Counted from the stretch's first letter, positions 20,892 through 33,122 are shown. The stretch is 64,000 nt of DNA from Sclerotiophoma versabilis (GCA_012274445.1 JAAROD010000095.1:1612001-1676000), one strand, 5' to 3'. Notes: generated by a model from the sequence alone, not told the origin. A program made the numbers and translations.

Positions 20892-22302
20892 ATGGACCAA
20901 ACGTTTTTTGACTTCAACCTGCTAGTAGATCAAGAAATTTGGGGCAGCGAAGTCCTTTGTGATGACTACAACGTGAGTTAGTTCCAACCAAGCAATACAG
21001 CATGACTGAAACTGACAGGCAATGGAGTTACTCGACTGTGTGCACCAGATACCTGAATCTGCCGAAGCGTTACCGCAACGCGAAGTCAATCTCAGGGGGA
21101 CTTTTGACATTGCACAAACATTCGATATGTCAATGGCTGCCACCCTCTGCAATTTGGAGACTACGACCACAATGGCACCAACACTCGCCATCTCAGAGGT
21201 CACAGCCCTGAACTTCAGTCCCCCATCTCCAAAGGCACCAACGCTCGCCATCTCAGAGGTCACAGCCCTGAACTTCAGTCCCCCATCTCCAAAGGCACCA
21301 ACGCTCGCCATCTCAGAGGTCACAGCCCTGAACTTCAGTCCCTCGTCTCCAAAGGCACTAATGCTCGCTATCTCGCAAGTTGAAGTTCTGATATCTTATG
21401 AGCCAACTCAGTCAAATCAAGAAGATGAACAGAGCCGTTCGAAGTATCAGCTGTCATCCGCTGATGAAAATCGCGCGGTGTTTGCCTCCAGCACCTTATT
21501 GGGTGAAGCTTCTAAGGATAGCGGTCTCTCATCAGTCATAGCGGCATCAGCCAAGGGGCTGGAACCGCAAATGTTTGATACTATCACACCTCGACAGTCA
21601 TCTCAACACGCAGAATTCCGCCAAGTATCAAGCCCGCAGGATGGCGTAATGGCCAACCTGTCTGTTTTTTCTACGACCCCTCTTTCGCCCCAAGAAGCAC
21701 CAGGTTCAAACAGTTCAGACCCTATCATAATCGATGATGATACAGACGATGAAAGGCCAAAAACCAAGGCAAACACAGCAATCAATGTACCGCCTGGCGC
21801 TGCAATCCGCTATAAGGAGGCCCGGTTTAGTAAGGAGACTGCGTTGCGAAAGCTCGGTCCTCGCAAAAGATCTCGGGTAGAACGTAAAGGAGAGGTTCAA
21901 TGGGTGCAACATAGGAACAAGGTACTATCTGATCTGAAATCAGGGTTCTACAAGCAGGAGTCTTACTGGTTTGAAGTGCGGGAATCTCCTGTCGTGGCTA
22001 TGGATGCCATGTTCCAGAAGCACGACGAACTGGTAAAAGAGATTGGTGAGCTCTACCGAGAAACGGAAACGATATCGGTAGAAGACGTGCGTACGCTGCG
22101 CAATTCTTACATCGAACTCATGGATCACTTGTTGTCTGCCTCAGAGTGTATCGCAGTCAAGCCTACATTGGAGAAGCTTCGCAACACCATGGATGAAGTT
22201 TTGGAGAATTCAGAGACCATCTCAGGCATCTACAATTACCGAATAGGAGATTGCGATACGAACGATGGTGATTATCATCCGTCAAAAAAGCGACGGCAAT
22301 GA
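20892..22302 (+). CDS. repeat-containing hypothetical protein, 454 aa, possible SUMO-binding motif
   Basis: Exon 1 is 20892-20972 (MDQTFFDFNLLVDQEIW) and exon 2 is 21019-22302, with a 46-nt intron; the joined frame is 454 residues. Near residues 80-140 a 20-residue unit (APTLAISEVTALNFSPPSPK) is tandemly repeated three times with a diverged fourth. Around residues 260-270 is DPIIIDDDTDDE, a hydrophobic core followed by acidic residues as in SUMO-interacting motifs. The C-terminal half is helical and basic, and ends with SKKRRQ, which could act as a nuclear signal. A nuclear role is inferred from these features only. I recognise no named family. The protein could be Starship cargo of unknown role. 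Confidence 0.65.
21175..21354 (+). repeat. in-frame 60-bp tandem repeat, 3 units
   Basis: Three nearly identical 60-bp units start at 21175, 21235 and 21295, with a degenerate fourth at 21355. They encode 20-residue units, so copy changes keep the frame. Confidence 0.95.
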
Positions 22303-23250
22303 TGTCAACGCAGCTTGTATATCCCAGAGTAGAATATTAGAAGCTATGAAGATCAGATCAAATCTCCTGAGATAGGCCTAGAGTGTCAGGTATTTTCAGG
22401 CTGCAGTAGGGCAGGTTCCATTCCTGGTAGCGGGAAGAGAGCCTGCCCCGCGCTGTATCCCACCAGTCAGCCTCTGTCTGTCGGAGGAGAGAACGTCCAA
22501 TACTCCGAACCCCTGATGTAATTGGAGAGGTCGCCTTGTGAGTGGCTGCGCTGGGTACCGTGCCTCTGCATTCGCCAGTGAGTCGGCCGCTTTATTCCCT
22601 TAGATTCCTGTATGACTGGACGCCCACCGTACTTGTAAGTTGTAAGCATCCATGACTTCATGGCATCTAAGGAAGGCCCATTGAGACGATTGAGGGGCAT
22701 CGCCCCTTAGGCACTAGATTACGGATGTGCTGTCTATGCACAACCATATCTCTTACAGTCGTAGCTCTGGGCGATTCGTAGCGTGTTGTAGCCCTCTCCA
22801 GGCCCCCACCGCTTCCGCGTTGAAGACTTGAGACATTTCATAGAGTAAGCCTTGCCCTTATAATATCAGAGTGGTTTCTTGGTGTATCACATAGGCGTAG
22901 GCCACTCGTTTTGCCTAAGTAACGTATTGTTCAGTTCCATCAGAGAAGACAGTGACTGTGCTGGGGGGGGGGGGGGGGGACTTGCTCCACCAGTCGTTGA
23001 ATTGGGCTGCAGCCTCACTCTTAAATTGCCCCCTGGTAGAGTCCAGGCAGCTGTCTGGGGAAAAGTGTGGCGCCATAAGGGTAGGGCGGGGGACTGCTGG
23101 TAAGAGTGAAGCGAGTCTCCGGACTTTGGATCTCGGTTGCAGCAGTTGTCCAACCCCCTTGCCTCTCGTGATTAGCTGTGTATTTGATTGGCTAGTGAGC
23201 GGGTGGTCCTTGTCTGTAGTTTGTAATCGAAGGGCAAAGCGTAAGCGTGA
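22303..23250. other. intergenic with a long poly-G run
   Basis: No gene supported. Contains a 17-G run at 22963-22979. Confidence 0.5.
22963..22979 (+). repeat. poly-G run of 17
   Basis: Uninterrupted G homopolymer, rare in fungal intergenic DNA and likely to vary in length or be mis-assembled. Confidence 0.9.
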
Positions 23251-23530
23251 GCCTACCTGTACAGGAATAGTATAGGTACTGACATATGCTAAAAACAGGT
23301 TTCCACACTACGCAGAGAACTAAAAACAGACCTGGGCCTACCTGTACAGGAATAGTAGAGGTACTGACATATGCTAAAAACAGGTTTCCACACTACGCAG
23401 AGAACTAAAAACAGACCTGGGCCTACCTGTACAGAAATAATAGAAACGCAGAGAACTAGAAACAGAACTAAAGCTACCTGTGCAGGAAGAATAGAGGCAC
23501 TGATATCTAAAATACATAGAGAAACAAAAG
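23251..23530. repeat. 85-bp tandem repeat array, decaying to the right
   Basis: Units beginning GCCTACCTGTACAG start at 23251, 23336 and 23421, an exact 85-bp period. The first two are almost identical. The third is shortened and a fourth partial (GCTACCTGTGCAGG) follows near 23472. Each holds an AACAGGTTTCC / ACCTGTACAGG pair with short inverted homology. No protein explains it. Confidence 0.9.
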
Positions 23531-23681
23531 CTATCTCTGGCCACATATGCGAACAAGACGAGTTAATTTATTGTAACTGAAAAATAATCTTACGAAACGC
23601 TTCCTTGGTTTAAGCATGTAGAGTCACAATGGATGTGTGCAGAGATAATTGTACTGGTCTACGAAACTCAATAATATTACA

Positions 23682-26600
23682 CTATGTGCTGTATACGCTG
23701 GAACAAGCTCGCTTTGGGTTACGTCGATCTCCTTGGCTGACACTTCTACATCGCTTCTTTGGTATTGTAGGTAGCGGCTTCTCATTCAGAACATGATCAA
23801 CTGTCCCAAAAGGACTGTCCAATTGTAGGTTCCTACTCAACTGCTGGATAGTTGTAGGGAAGCCGCTTATAGTCTTTGGAGTAGTTGTAATTCCTCGAAT
23901 TGACATTGTGATAAGCTCGTCTTCCAGATTAGCTTGAAAGCATACCCGTCTCTTGAATGGTGGCAGACATTTAGGTATATAATCAACACATTTAATAGGG
24001 TCTCCTTGGATATAGAACCACGATGATGTATCTTGCAGCCGTTGGTACAAATAACGAAGGCCGTCAGCTTGTAACTCAGCACGGAAGTAGATATAGCCGG
24101 AGCACTGGAATTTGCCAGCTTCCAGATTCAGAGGTCCTTCTAGCTCAAAATAAAACATGGACGCGATCATCGCGTCAATAACGGCGGTGATTTTACCTTC
24201 ATCCAGTTTCATAGTCCTAGTGACACTTTGCTTCATCTCTGGGATCTTAAGTGCATCGTCTAAACCAGGCTCAGGCCCATCGAACTTAATGCTGAGGCGA
24301 TGGTAGCGTGGCCGGGACTTTCGGGGAACAGAATTGATGTACCGGGTGTAACCTTTCTGGGCATTTAACCAATGCTTCCAACTGTTCAACACACGAAGCA
24401 GAAATCGGGTTGCGATACCAACATCCTCTTCTGATTGAACTCCGTTGCCTATGCCCTCTTCTGGTAACATTCCGGTTCCAAGAGAGAGCGCAAAATCTGG
24501 ATAGTCAGGTTTGGAGGGCCACACAAACCTAGTTTCCCATTCTGCGATATCGGATGGGCAGTTGTGGTGTAGCCCTCCGTCTTGAAATGTTCCTATCTTA
24601 TCCACAGCCTTGGGTCTGAAGAACCTACTACGCAGTCAGTCAAAGTTCTTAAATCAGAGCCAGAATATTCACCATGGAGCCGCTGCTGTACAGCATGCCC
24701 TGTTAGGTGTCAGTATAAGATATGGAAGGCACGCAATCTCAATACTCACGCTTCTCCAATGCTAACATCGTCGCTCGCTTTCTCAGCGCGCGCAATATCA
24801 TAACCTTGATTAGTTTAAGCAGTTCATCTTTGAAGTGGAATACGAATACTTACCTGAGCCATTAGGCCTTTTTCCAGCGTTGTAGTTTGTGAAAAGCCAT
24901 GGCGAAGAGTCTTTGACACTAGTGGTAGTGACGGCCACTTTGGTGTCATTTTGCAGGGGGTTGAACATCTGCAGTGGAGAGTTAAGTGTCTTTTGGAAAG
25001 CTCCTTCGATCGCTGTAAGGCTGTATTGGCCGTCTTGCACGTAGGCGACAAGGAGTCGTAGAATCTTCGAAATAAAGGTCGTTTCTTTACCAAATGTTTT
25101 TATTGCAATTTCTTCGAAACGTCGAATGCATTCAGGCACACTCCATCGTAAGAGAAATAGACCAATTACAACAAGACCACCTGCTCTGTTAGTAACGTTA
25201 CAAATCTAGAGGCTTGAAACGCACCAGCCGAAGTTCCGCAAACCAGATCAAAGTAGTCTTGCACTGGGAGTCCAAGTGGCGCGAGCAAGGCGTCAATGTG
25301 TTGAAGGAACATTAGAGGTATAATGCCTTTAACCCCGCCACCATCGACACTGAGTCTTCGGATACCAGCGGTAGGTGGGACAAAGCGGAACACTGCTTTT
25401 TGATAGTTCGCCCCACACAATACACATTCAGATAGTTCGTAAGAGTTTTTCTCAGTCCTAAGGCGCGTCCCAAAGATTTTGACACATGAGTCAGACAGAG
25501 CGTGGCCGCATGTTACAACTTTTTCGGGCATCTGCATAAAACAGCAAAAACATGATCGATGGCTTTTCAAATTAGCTAGATGCCGATGGTTCTTCTTTAG
25601 AGTCTGGCGATGCATTTCTGCCGCGGGCAAAGCCAAGCCGATACGTTGCGCGCAAATAGCTTGAAACTCATTTAGGACGGCTGACAAGAATTGGTCTTGA
25701 ACTTGCTTATTCGCAGTGTACGAAGATATGGCGGCTTGACAGGGCTCTAGGTACAACTCCTTAAAGAGGTAGTGTGGTGCAAAATCTGTTGTTGTTAGCG
25801 AAGCTCTTGCTGCTAGTCTCAGTCGAGACCCACCGTGGGCGCCGGGAGGATAGCTAGCTAGCATTAGCGCGGACGCGACCAGGGGTGCTACGAAGTGCCA
25901 AAGCCATGCTTGCGATGGTATTTGCTCCAATAAATCAGTTAGACAATGTTCCAACAGGTCTATTGAGAAGCCGCACGGTCGTGATGCTCGCGCAAGGCAA
26001 AGCATCTGCTTTCCTCCATGATCGCTGCAGACAAGGTTCAAGGTTTGCTTTGATAAATATAGGAAATGGCGAAGACTGAATTGCGCATAAGCAGACTCTC
26101 GCTCCTGCATTGATGCTTTGGACATTGTAGAAACTCGGCTTTTCAATGCTTTCGCCTGCGCAAGGTTGGATTCCGCGGATTGCAAAGCGATCACTTCGAC
26201 TCTGGCAAGGTAGCGATCAATCTCGCGCTGAGCCAAGACCGGGTCGCTACGTGGTTTGGCTTGCTTCAGGGCTTTCCTGACCAGCTGATTGACTTGGTGC
26301 ATAGCGATGCTCTCATGGAAATCATCTAATGACGTTTGTAAAACCAACAGAACGCGGGGTAGTGTCGGCAAGTCGGACATCCTTAGAGCAATAATCTGTT
26401 CGGCTAACCATTTCGCAACGGCCGTTAGGCCCCCCATATCGTTCACGAAGCAACACATAACGCTGGAGAAAGTCGAAAACACCTTGGCACACAGCATCGC
26501 ATTGTAGTTTTGCCATTCAGTGGTTAGCGTCCATGACGTCTTTCTACCATTTGTTGGCAAGTCGTCTAATACTGGCAAGCGCGGGCTCTGCACCCCGGAA

Positions 26601-26848
26601 TCGATGATCACCAGCGGAGTGCCATCGGCGCATAAATCCGATGAACATCGGAGGTAGACATCCTTGTGTACAGGCAAGGAACTAGTGCCTCCAAGGAGTT
26701 CGTCGAGCAGTACAGTCTTCAACCTCTTCCCTACAAACAGGATGTACGATGGCTTACTATCTTGCCCAACTACGTCAGAGGAACCAATGACCGGCTCACG
26801 TAGAGTTACGGTTTTCTTGCGAAGGGTAATCCAAGGGAAGGTGTCCAT
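23682..26848 (-). CDS. patatin-like phospholipase with zinc-finger region (Starship PLP type), 991 aa
   Basis: Five exons on the minus strand (26848-25225, 25180-24854, 24804-24750, 24699-24673, 24624-23682) with introns of 44, 49, 50 and 48 nt close into a 991-residue frame; exon 4 is only 27 nt. A long N-terminal region of unknown fold is followed by a Cys/His-rich RING-like segment (CFCC...CGH...C...ECVLCG, about 430-480). The patatin domain then shows the oxyanion loop DGGGVKG (about 502-508), nucleophile elbow GTSAG (Ser540) and catalytic-dyad Asp in QDGG (Asp693), so it looks active. Family role: acyl hydrolase on membrane or storage lipids. Together with DUF3723 and ferric reductase it is one of the standard Starship accessory families. 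It is divergently paired with the DUF3723 gene, 205 bp away. Confidence 0.88.
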
Positions 26849-27053
26849 TGTATCGTGGGTAACACGAATGGAAGTAAAAGGCCTTTTAAGTGCAGGTCAG
26901 AATGCTATATGCTATATCCAGGTATCTGGATGGTGGCGCATATACGCCTCATGTGTACAGAGAACGGTTAAGCGAAAACAGTAGTTTAACGCACGTGTAC
27001 TCCATACCTGACTCCACAACAAGTGAACCTCCTCTCACGTCCACTTCCTTCCC
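26849..27053. promoter_or_regulatory. shared divergent promoter region (PLP / DUF3723)
   Basis: The starts of the phospholipase (minus) and DUF3723 (plus) genes are only 205 bp apart, so both promoters must lie here. It has CT-rich stretches before the DUF3723 ATG (CCTCCTCTCACG). Co-regulation is inferred from the spacing. Confidence 0.45.
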
Positions 27054-30000
27054 ATGTCTGAGCCCGGGGGAATTGACGACGAATTGGCAACTCTCAGAGT
27101 CAAATGCTATCGAGGCGTTGTCAGAGTTCCCTTGAGCACCCTAGACTTTAACCACCCGTTAGCGCTCAGCAAACATAGGGAAATCACCGAACAGAACGTT
27201 CAGCGTCTTGAGCGGATTTTCGAACGAAATGGATGCTTACGATTGCAAGAGGAGAACGTTATAAATGCGATTGTTTACGATGCAGAACTACCTTCCCTTC
27301 TATCTTCCAGCGCTTTGACGGCGGAGCAGCTCCGCCAAATCGCATGGGCGCGCGATGCTCCTGCGTTGAATTTGGGGAATCTTAGATGTCTCTCGGGCTT
27401 GCACCGCATCGAAGCAGCAAAGCGATACTTAGACGAGAACGACAAGTGGTGGGTTGTAAGACTGTTCTCCGCTGGTATGTTATTATCTGCCCTTTGCTCT
27501 TTATTGCTGAGATGATTGCAAGACACCCCGAAACCGTATTTAAGTCGTATCGTCGAATCCTTTTTACACGAGCAAAGGCCTTCTGACGGGGAGATATTCA
27601 GGAAGATAAGGTTCTACCACAGGCAGAAGGACGAAGAGGCTGAAAATCGATGGTGGGCTTGTCTGGACAAATCTAAATTAAGGGATTTGCGTCAAGTCTT
27701 GAGGAAGAAGGAGCTAGCCACTGCATTTGACGCATTAATAGACATGCCAGGTCTATGGGCGAAAGTACAACTTGGGGCGCTTCAACGCTTGTTAGCTCTG
27801 AAATGCGATGAGGTAGGCGTTTCTCTCGACCGTATCCCAGAGGTTAACGTTACTAGGAGATGATCGCCTACCTACAACATGTCGCAGCAACTTGGCGTAG
27901 CATCCTGAAATGCGGCAATCAGACTCTACCACCTTCAGTCGTAGATTCTACCACGGTAGCGAAATTGGAGTCACTTGCTCCGAGACACTCACCGATGGAT
28001 AAAGATTTGATCCTTGCTATGATGAAGCAAAGAGAGATATTCCCATCCCAGTATGATGAGAGCACAAGACGGGCGCTTGAAACAAACATTTGCGCCCATT
28101 CAGGCCTTATCCCCTCGCTTTGGACCTTTTTTGAAACATTGAAATATCTTGAACCAGTCTGTGAGGCACTCAAAAAGCTTATTGGAGTAAAGATTAAACG
28201 ATCAATCCGATCAAGTCTACGAGGTTACTACTTTGCACCAGCCAAAAATGTTGTACAAGTCTCTGGGTCTAGTGAGGTGGAGCTCAAAACCACACTTAGC
28301 AACATCCAGGCAGAATTTGTTTCGTACATTGAGTTGTGGGCTTTCTGTGCCCGGAACTTTGATGAACTGACCACATTCACGCCTAGGATGGAGTTTAAAG
28401 GAACAAAGCCTTTGGTAAAGGGCCCAAACCCTGTTTTATGGCAAAGTTTTGCCAGGTTCGCTATATCGCGTGGGTACATTACGCCTCGAGCTAAGGAGCT
28501 CTCGCACGAAAACTCTCACACCCAACTTGCTCTAGACTATCTCCGTAAGGCGAATCCTCTCACAACTGACTTTGACACTGCGCAGATAGAGAAGGTAGTT
28601 GCTGCTGGCCACCCGGAGGCTAGTATCGTTGATGAAGTTGAAATGGAGCCTGATGACGAATTCATCACGATAGAAAGACGAACTGGGCGTCCATTTGAAC
28701 TAGATCTTGCTAAAGACAAGAAAACCCTCTTCTTTACGCATTTGTATGATGATCGTGGATCGTCTACCATGAGCCTTAATTTAGCGCGGCGAGACCTGTT
28801 TCATTGTATACTTGGCCGCCTTCAAGTGGGGGTCAGTTCCTACTCAAAGGGTTTGGATAGTTCTGACAAAACACAGGCCTTTGAACTTGAAACTATTTTC
28901 CGGAGCAATTTATCAAGTGGGACGCAAGAGGATATGGAAATAGATAGTATGGCGGAGAATCCAGCCTCTGCCACAGAGGACACAGCACTCCGCCACTCTT
29001 ACAAAACCCTTCAAAGCGATTACGATGTGCAGCGTCGTGCACTTGACGATGCACTGAGTTCTAAAGCTAGTTTGCAGCAGAAAATCGACACCATGGAGAC
29101 GGCATACGACCAGATGAAGCTCGAGAACTTCAGGCTAAAGGAGCAGCTCGATGCTTGTCGCCAGTTAGCTGACAAGGAAACGCAGAATCGAGATGAGAAG
29201 TTTGTGGAGTTGGAAACCAACAATAAAAATTACCAAGAGATGGTCAACGTAGCAATTAACGATAGGAGAGCTGCGCTAGAACAGATACAAGCGACATTGG
29301 AACGAGAAAAGGCTGCCGTTGATGAAGCGAATCACTACAAGAGATTAGCCTCCGACCTGCAAGAGCAAGTGAAGGAGTTATCCGGGCCTACCAGCAAGCC
29401 ACAGTTACTTCAGCAAAGCAACGTTGATCTAAATACGGTATCAAACGCGTTGACGGAAAATCTTAGTGATCTTGCCCGTATGGTCGCTGATGCGGCTTCC
29501 CATTCCACATGGACAGGCTCCAACTCTAGTAACATCATATTTGTAGCTGTGTCTAATGCAGAAGATGGCCGTCCAAGAGGGTTTGAGTGCGAGGTTGCAA
29601 GAGAGAGAAGTCAGGGCTTGGAAACAATCGAGTCTATATTGGATTTCACAAAGGCTTCTTGGGATGACCTAAGTGCCTGGGACTCCCGTGGAAAGACCCT
29701 CTCAGTCTCAACAACAAGCTACTTGTTTGAGGTCCTTATCACGAACACATTGTTTATCGGCCCCGACCTGGTTTTTCAGAAATTCCTTGATAAACATGCA
29801 AATGAAATGGAATGGGAGAAAGTTAGGAAAGTTAGGGTTACGAAGAGGGTCAGAGACAAGACGGCCCCCCTGGACGCCGACAAGAACTACAGGACTGTCC
29901 AACATCTTGAAGGTAGCGAGGACGAATTTTATGAGAGTGCTAGCGATAACGATGCCCGGTTGCGTCAGAGAAAAGTCGCTGCTCGATTAACGGCCACTGA

Positions 30001-30184
30001 AGCCCCCAGGGAAGCTGACACTCAACTAAGGGTTTTTGAAGGGTCCACAGAACTACTAGGGGTAACAACTAAGGAGCCTTTTATAGTGGGAGACAGTAGT
30101 GAGAGCGAAAGCCATGAAGATGAGAACTTGTCGTTCCGTCAAAGAGCGATCACCTTCGCATCCGGAATTTTTCCCAGCAAATAA
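27054..30184 (+). CDS. DUF3723-family protein, 1012 aa
   Basis: Three exons (27054-27474, 27523-27812, 27857-30184) with 48- and 44-nt introns give 1012 residues. The N-terminal 600 residues have the DUF3723 pattern: a ParB-like opening with HREITEQNVQRLERIFERNG and NLRCLSGLHRIEAAKRYL, then PKPYLSRIVE and IRFYHRQKDEEAENRWWACL. The middle (about 616-750) is a strong coiled coil (LEREKAAVDEAN, LASDLQEQVKEL). The C-terminal part is acidic with a Ser/Glu-rich end. The biochemical role of DUF3723 is unknown. It recurs as Starship cargo and the ParB-like opening suggests DNA association, which is inference. For the second intron the acceptor could also be 3 nt further right. Confidence 0.88.
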
Positions 30185-30406
30185 TTCACTTAGAGAAATT
30201 GCAACATCAAGACAAGCAGAAATAATTAGATCGTGCAAGCACCTCTAACTTTCCTAGTTATCCTTTAGGGTCCCAACAAGACGTATTCAAGACGCAATAT
30301 CATATGGAATAAGATAGAGCAATGACATAATGTAAGTACATCACTAGCAATATGTGAAAACGTGTTTTAAAAAGGATTTTGTTCTATCTTGTCATTCTGC
30401 TATGAA

Positions 30407-31043
30407 TTACACTGCATCGTATGTTGACATGTCGGTTCTCTCAGACAAGGCAGGCCTTGATTCCGAGGGGAGTATTAAGGTTGGGAACGGACTAGCAGGT
30501 CGACGAAATTGCGGTGAGGCACCAGTGACTCGTCTCTCTTTAGAAGCGGGAAGCGGAGAGGTCGAAGCAGATGATGGGCGGTGTACTACAGACGCAGAAC
30601 TATCCAGGGTACTATCATCCTCATAAGCTTCTATCCACTCCAAAGTCCTTTTCCTAGCGACAACATTTCTTTCGGGCGGTGAGGGCGACAAAGATGACCG
30701 TGTGAGCGTAGCTCGCCCTCTAGAGATACCTTCGCTGAGACTCTGATAATGAGCAGGGCGTTTGACGATCGCGTCACTTGTTTTAATCTATTCTTGCTTA
30801 GCACTGGAAAAAGAGCAAGTTCGATACGCATACATATTCGTCCATAGCAGAAGGCCAACTCAGACCGTGCTGCTCTGATGAGAACACAAGAGGTTGAGTA
30901 CCGGGCTTGTTGATGACGATAAGGACACGAACATCCGGGAACATGTCACAGAGTTCCGTAGTCTTCTTAAAGATGCCGTTGTACCGAGTGTCAAAAGAGC
31001 GCCCAAGATTTTTGGGAGGTTGCATGGTTCTCTTCGATGCCAT
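30407..31043 (-). CDS. MADS-box-like protein, 181 aa
   Basis: Exon 1 (31043-30834) and exon 2 (30742-30407) around a 91-nt intron give 181 residues. The ATG at 31043 starts MASKRTMQPPKNLGRSFDTRYNG-type sequence continuing to IFKKTTELCDMFPDVRVLIVI, which has the layout of a MADS (SRF-type) core: a basic helix RYNGIFKK, then a beta strand DVRVLIVI. The core is shorter and more diverged than in Mcm1/SRF. Exon 2 is Ser/Pro-rich and probably disordered. Role by family: sequence-specific DNA binding as a dimer. It lies between DUF3723 and the ferric reductase, divergent from the latter (377 bp), so it might regulate it; that is inference. Confidence 0.6.
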
Positions 31044-31420
31044 TGTGGAGGATGATGGTAATAGAAAACAGGATATAGTGGCACAAATATGAAGGAAACT
31101 GGCTGCTGTTTCCAACCCTCGGAAAGATGCAACTATAAAGATTAGATAGCGAAGATCACATGATGGATGTTCAGCGCACATTGGCTAGGGGTGCATGGGC
31201 GAGCGCTTAGAAAAGTGGGACGGCATGTACGGCGCTTATCAGCTGCAGTGCGCCTCGCCGAATCGGCCCCGTTGTTCGAAAACAGAGTCAGGGATCACGA
31301 CAGAATGTTTCCGGTCGCGAAGAATGACTCCAGAAATATGTTCAAGTTGCTGCGCTGTATTAATAGATTCTAGTTGGCAGAGCTGTAACATACTACTTTC
31401 TTCTCACTTGCCAGTAGAAC

Positions 31421-33122
31421 ATGCAAGCTACGTTGGTATACACTATTGCGTATGCTTCTGCAGTTACACTCTTTCTTTGTTGGAGATTGTCCCAGTTTTT
31501 GACTATGAAGGTGCGCGAGCGCATCCTTTCTACCTTCTCGAAGTGGATGGTGTACACCGTCTTGTTTCCAAGGCTCAGTGAGAGCTCTGATGTTACTGTG
31601 TTATCTGCAGTACTCATTACTCTCTTTCTAGCGGGCAACATCATTGCATCTATTCTTGCTCTACAGGACCGAGACGAGTTGTCGTCACGTTTGGCACGAT
31701 TGAGCTCAATAAATATGGTATTCCTATACCTAGGTGGACGAACAAACATCATTATCGACAAGATTTTCCGCATTTCACACACCGAGTACTGGCTTTTGCA
31801 CAGGTGGTTAGGCCGTATTGCCGCATCACAGGGTATCATACATGGGACCATAGAAGTAGTGCACTCTCAAGCTACACCAGCAGCCTTAAAGCTCTCCGTA
31901 CGTTTGTACACATTCGATATCTGATACGAACTGAGGGCTAACGCTAAACAGCTCCTTACTATCTCAGGCGTGATGGCGTTGCTATCTTTGGTTTTCGTTC
32001 GTCGTACAGTTTACGAGCTGTTCCTTCAAACACACCACCTTTTTTCTATCGCAATACTGGTTCTTATCTGGCTCCACGTCCACCAATTCAACGTATACCT
32101 ATTATCGTTTTCTACAACAGCAGCTAGTTTGTTCTTTGTGCAGAAAATACTGTGGACTATATTTGTTATGCGAAGGAACTATTGTTCAGGCTCCAAACCC
32201 CGAATATCAGTTACCCGATTCCCGAGGTCTGGCATGCACAACCCAATCATTCAGGTCCGTCTCGACATCAAAAAACCTTGGATAGTCAAACCAGGACAGT
32301 ATGTTTACCTAATTCTCCCAACACTCCGCAGCCTAGGATTAGGACTGTTTGAATCCCATCCCTTCATGATCGCGTGGACTGTCGAAAACGAGCAAGTAAG
32401 ATCGAAAACAATTGTACTGCTGGTACAAATTCGTAGAGGATTTACGCAGAAATTGCAATTTGCAAATCCTTTAAGTTCAGCAATCATTGATGGACCATAC
32501 GGAGGCAATGAGGTAGGTTTGATGGCAAAGTATGACAAGGTCCTCCTCGTGTCAAGCGGAATTGGAATTGCTTCACATTTGGATACAGCGCGATATCTTC
32601 TACTAGCTCATGACAAACAGACAGCACGAGTCAGAAGGTTGACAATTGTTTGGCTGTTAGAGACTCAAGGTGAGTTTCATTTGCCTTATTTGTAACATAT
32701 CTGAAGTTCTCTAGATGATCTTGAATGGGCAGAGGAATTTCTTTGCAAGCTGCATGATATGGACCAGCGGAAGATTCTTAATATACATCTTTATTACCCT
32801 AGCATGACAGAAAGATCTTCTGAGGGGCTACAATTCCGTCTCAAAGTTCCTAGGGAAAGAATTTTGCCCACATCGGGTGCAGTGGACTTATCGTGGGTTC
32901 TCCAGGAGGAATGGAAAGCCGAAGCTGGCAACATGCTCGTTTTAGGTAGGTAAAACTATTCGCTAACAAAGACATGGTTAACAAAGACCGACAGCATGCG
33001 GAACTCCCAGATTTGAACTCTGCGCAAGACAAGCTGTGAGACGTAGCCCTCACAACATCGACTTCCGGGCTAGTATCTTCCAACCTTGCGAGGCACAGTC
33101 TACTATGGTTGTTAAGCGCTGA
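31421..33122 (+). CDS. ferric reductase (FRE / NADPH-oxidase-like), 517 aa
   Basis: Four exons (31421-31897, 31952-32669, 32715-32945, 32995-33122) with introns of 54, 45 and 49 nt give 517 residues. The first half is a multi-span membrane domain with haem-ligand histidines in HRWLGRIAASQGIIHG and in FLQTHHLF...WLHVH. The FAD-binding part has PGQYVYL and the HPFMIAW motif. The NAD(P) part has SSGIGIASHL and ends with LACGTPRFELCARQ. Role: transmembrane electron transfer from NADPH through FAD and haem to ferric iron or cupric copper outside the plasma membrane. All expected motifs are present. It is one of the standard Starship cargo classes, next to PLP and DUF3723. An N-terminal ferroxidase-type extension, found in some fungal FREs, is absent. 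Confidence 0.88.
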
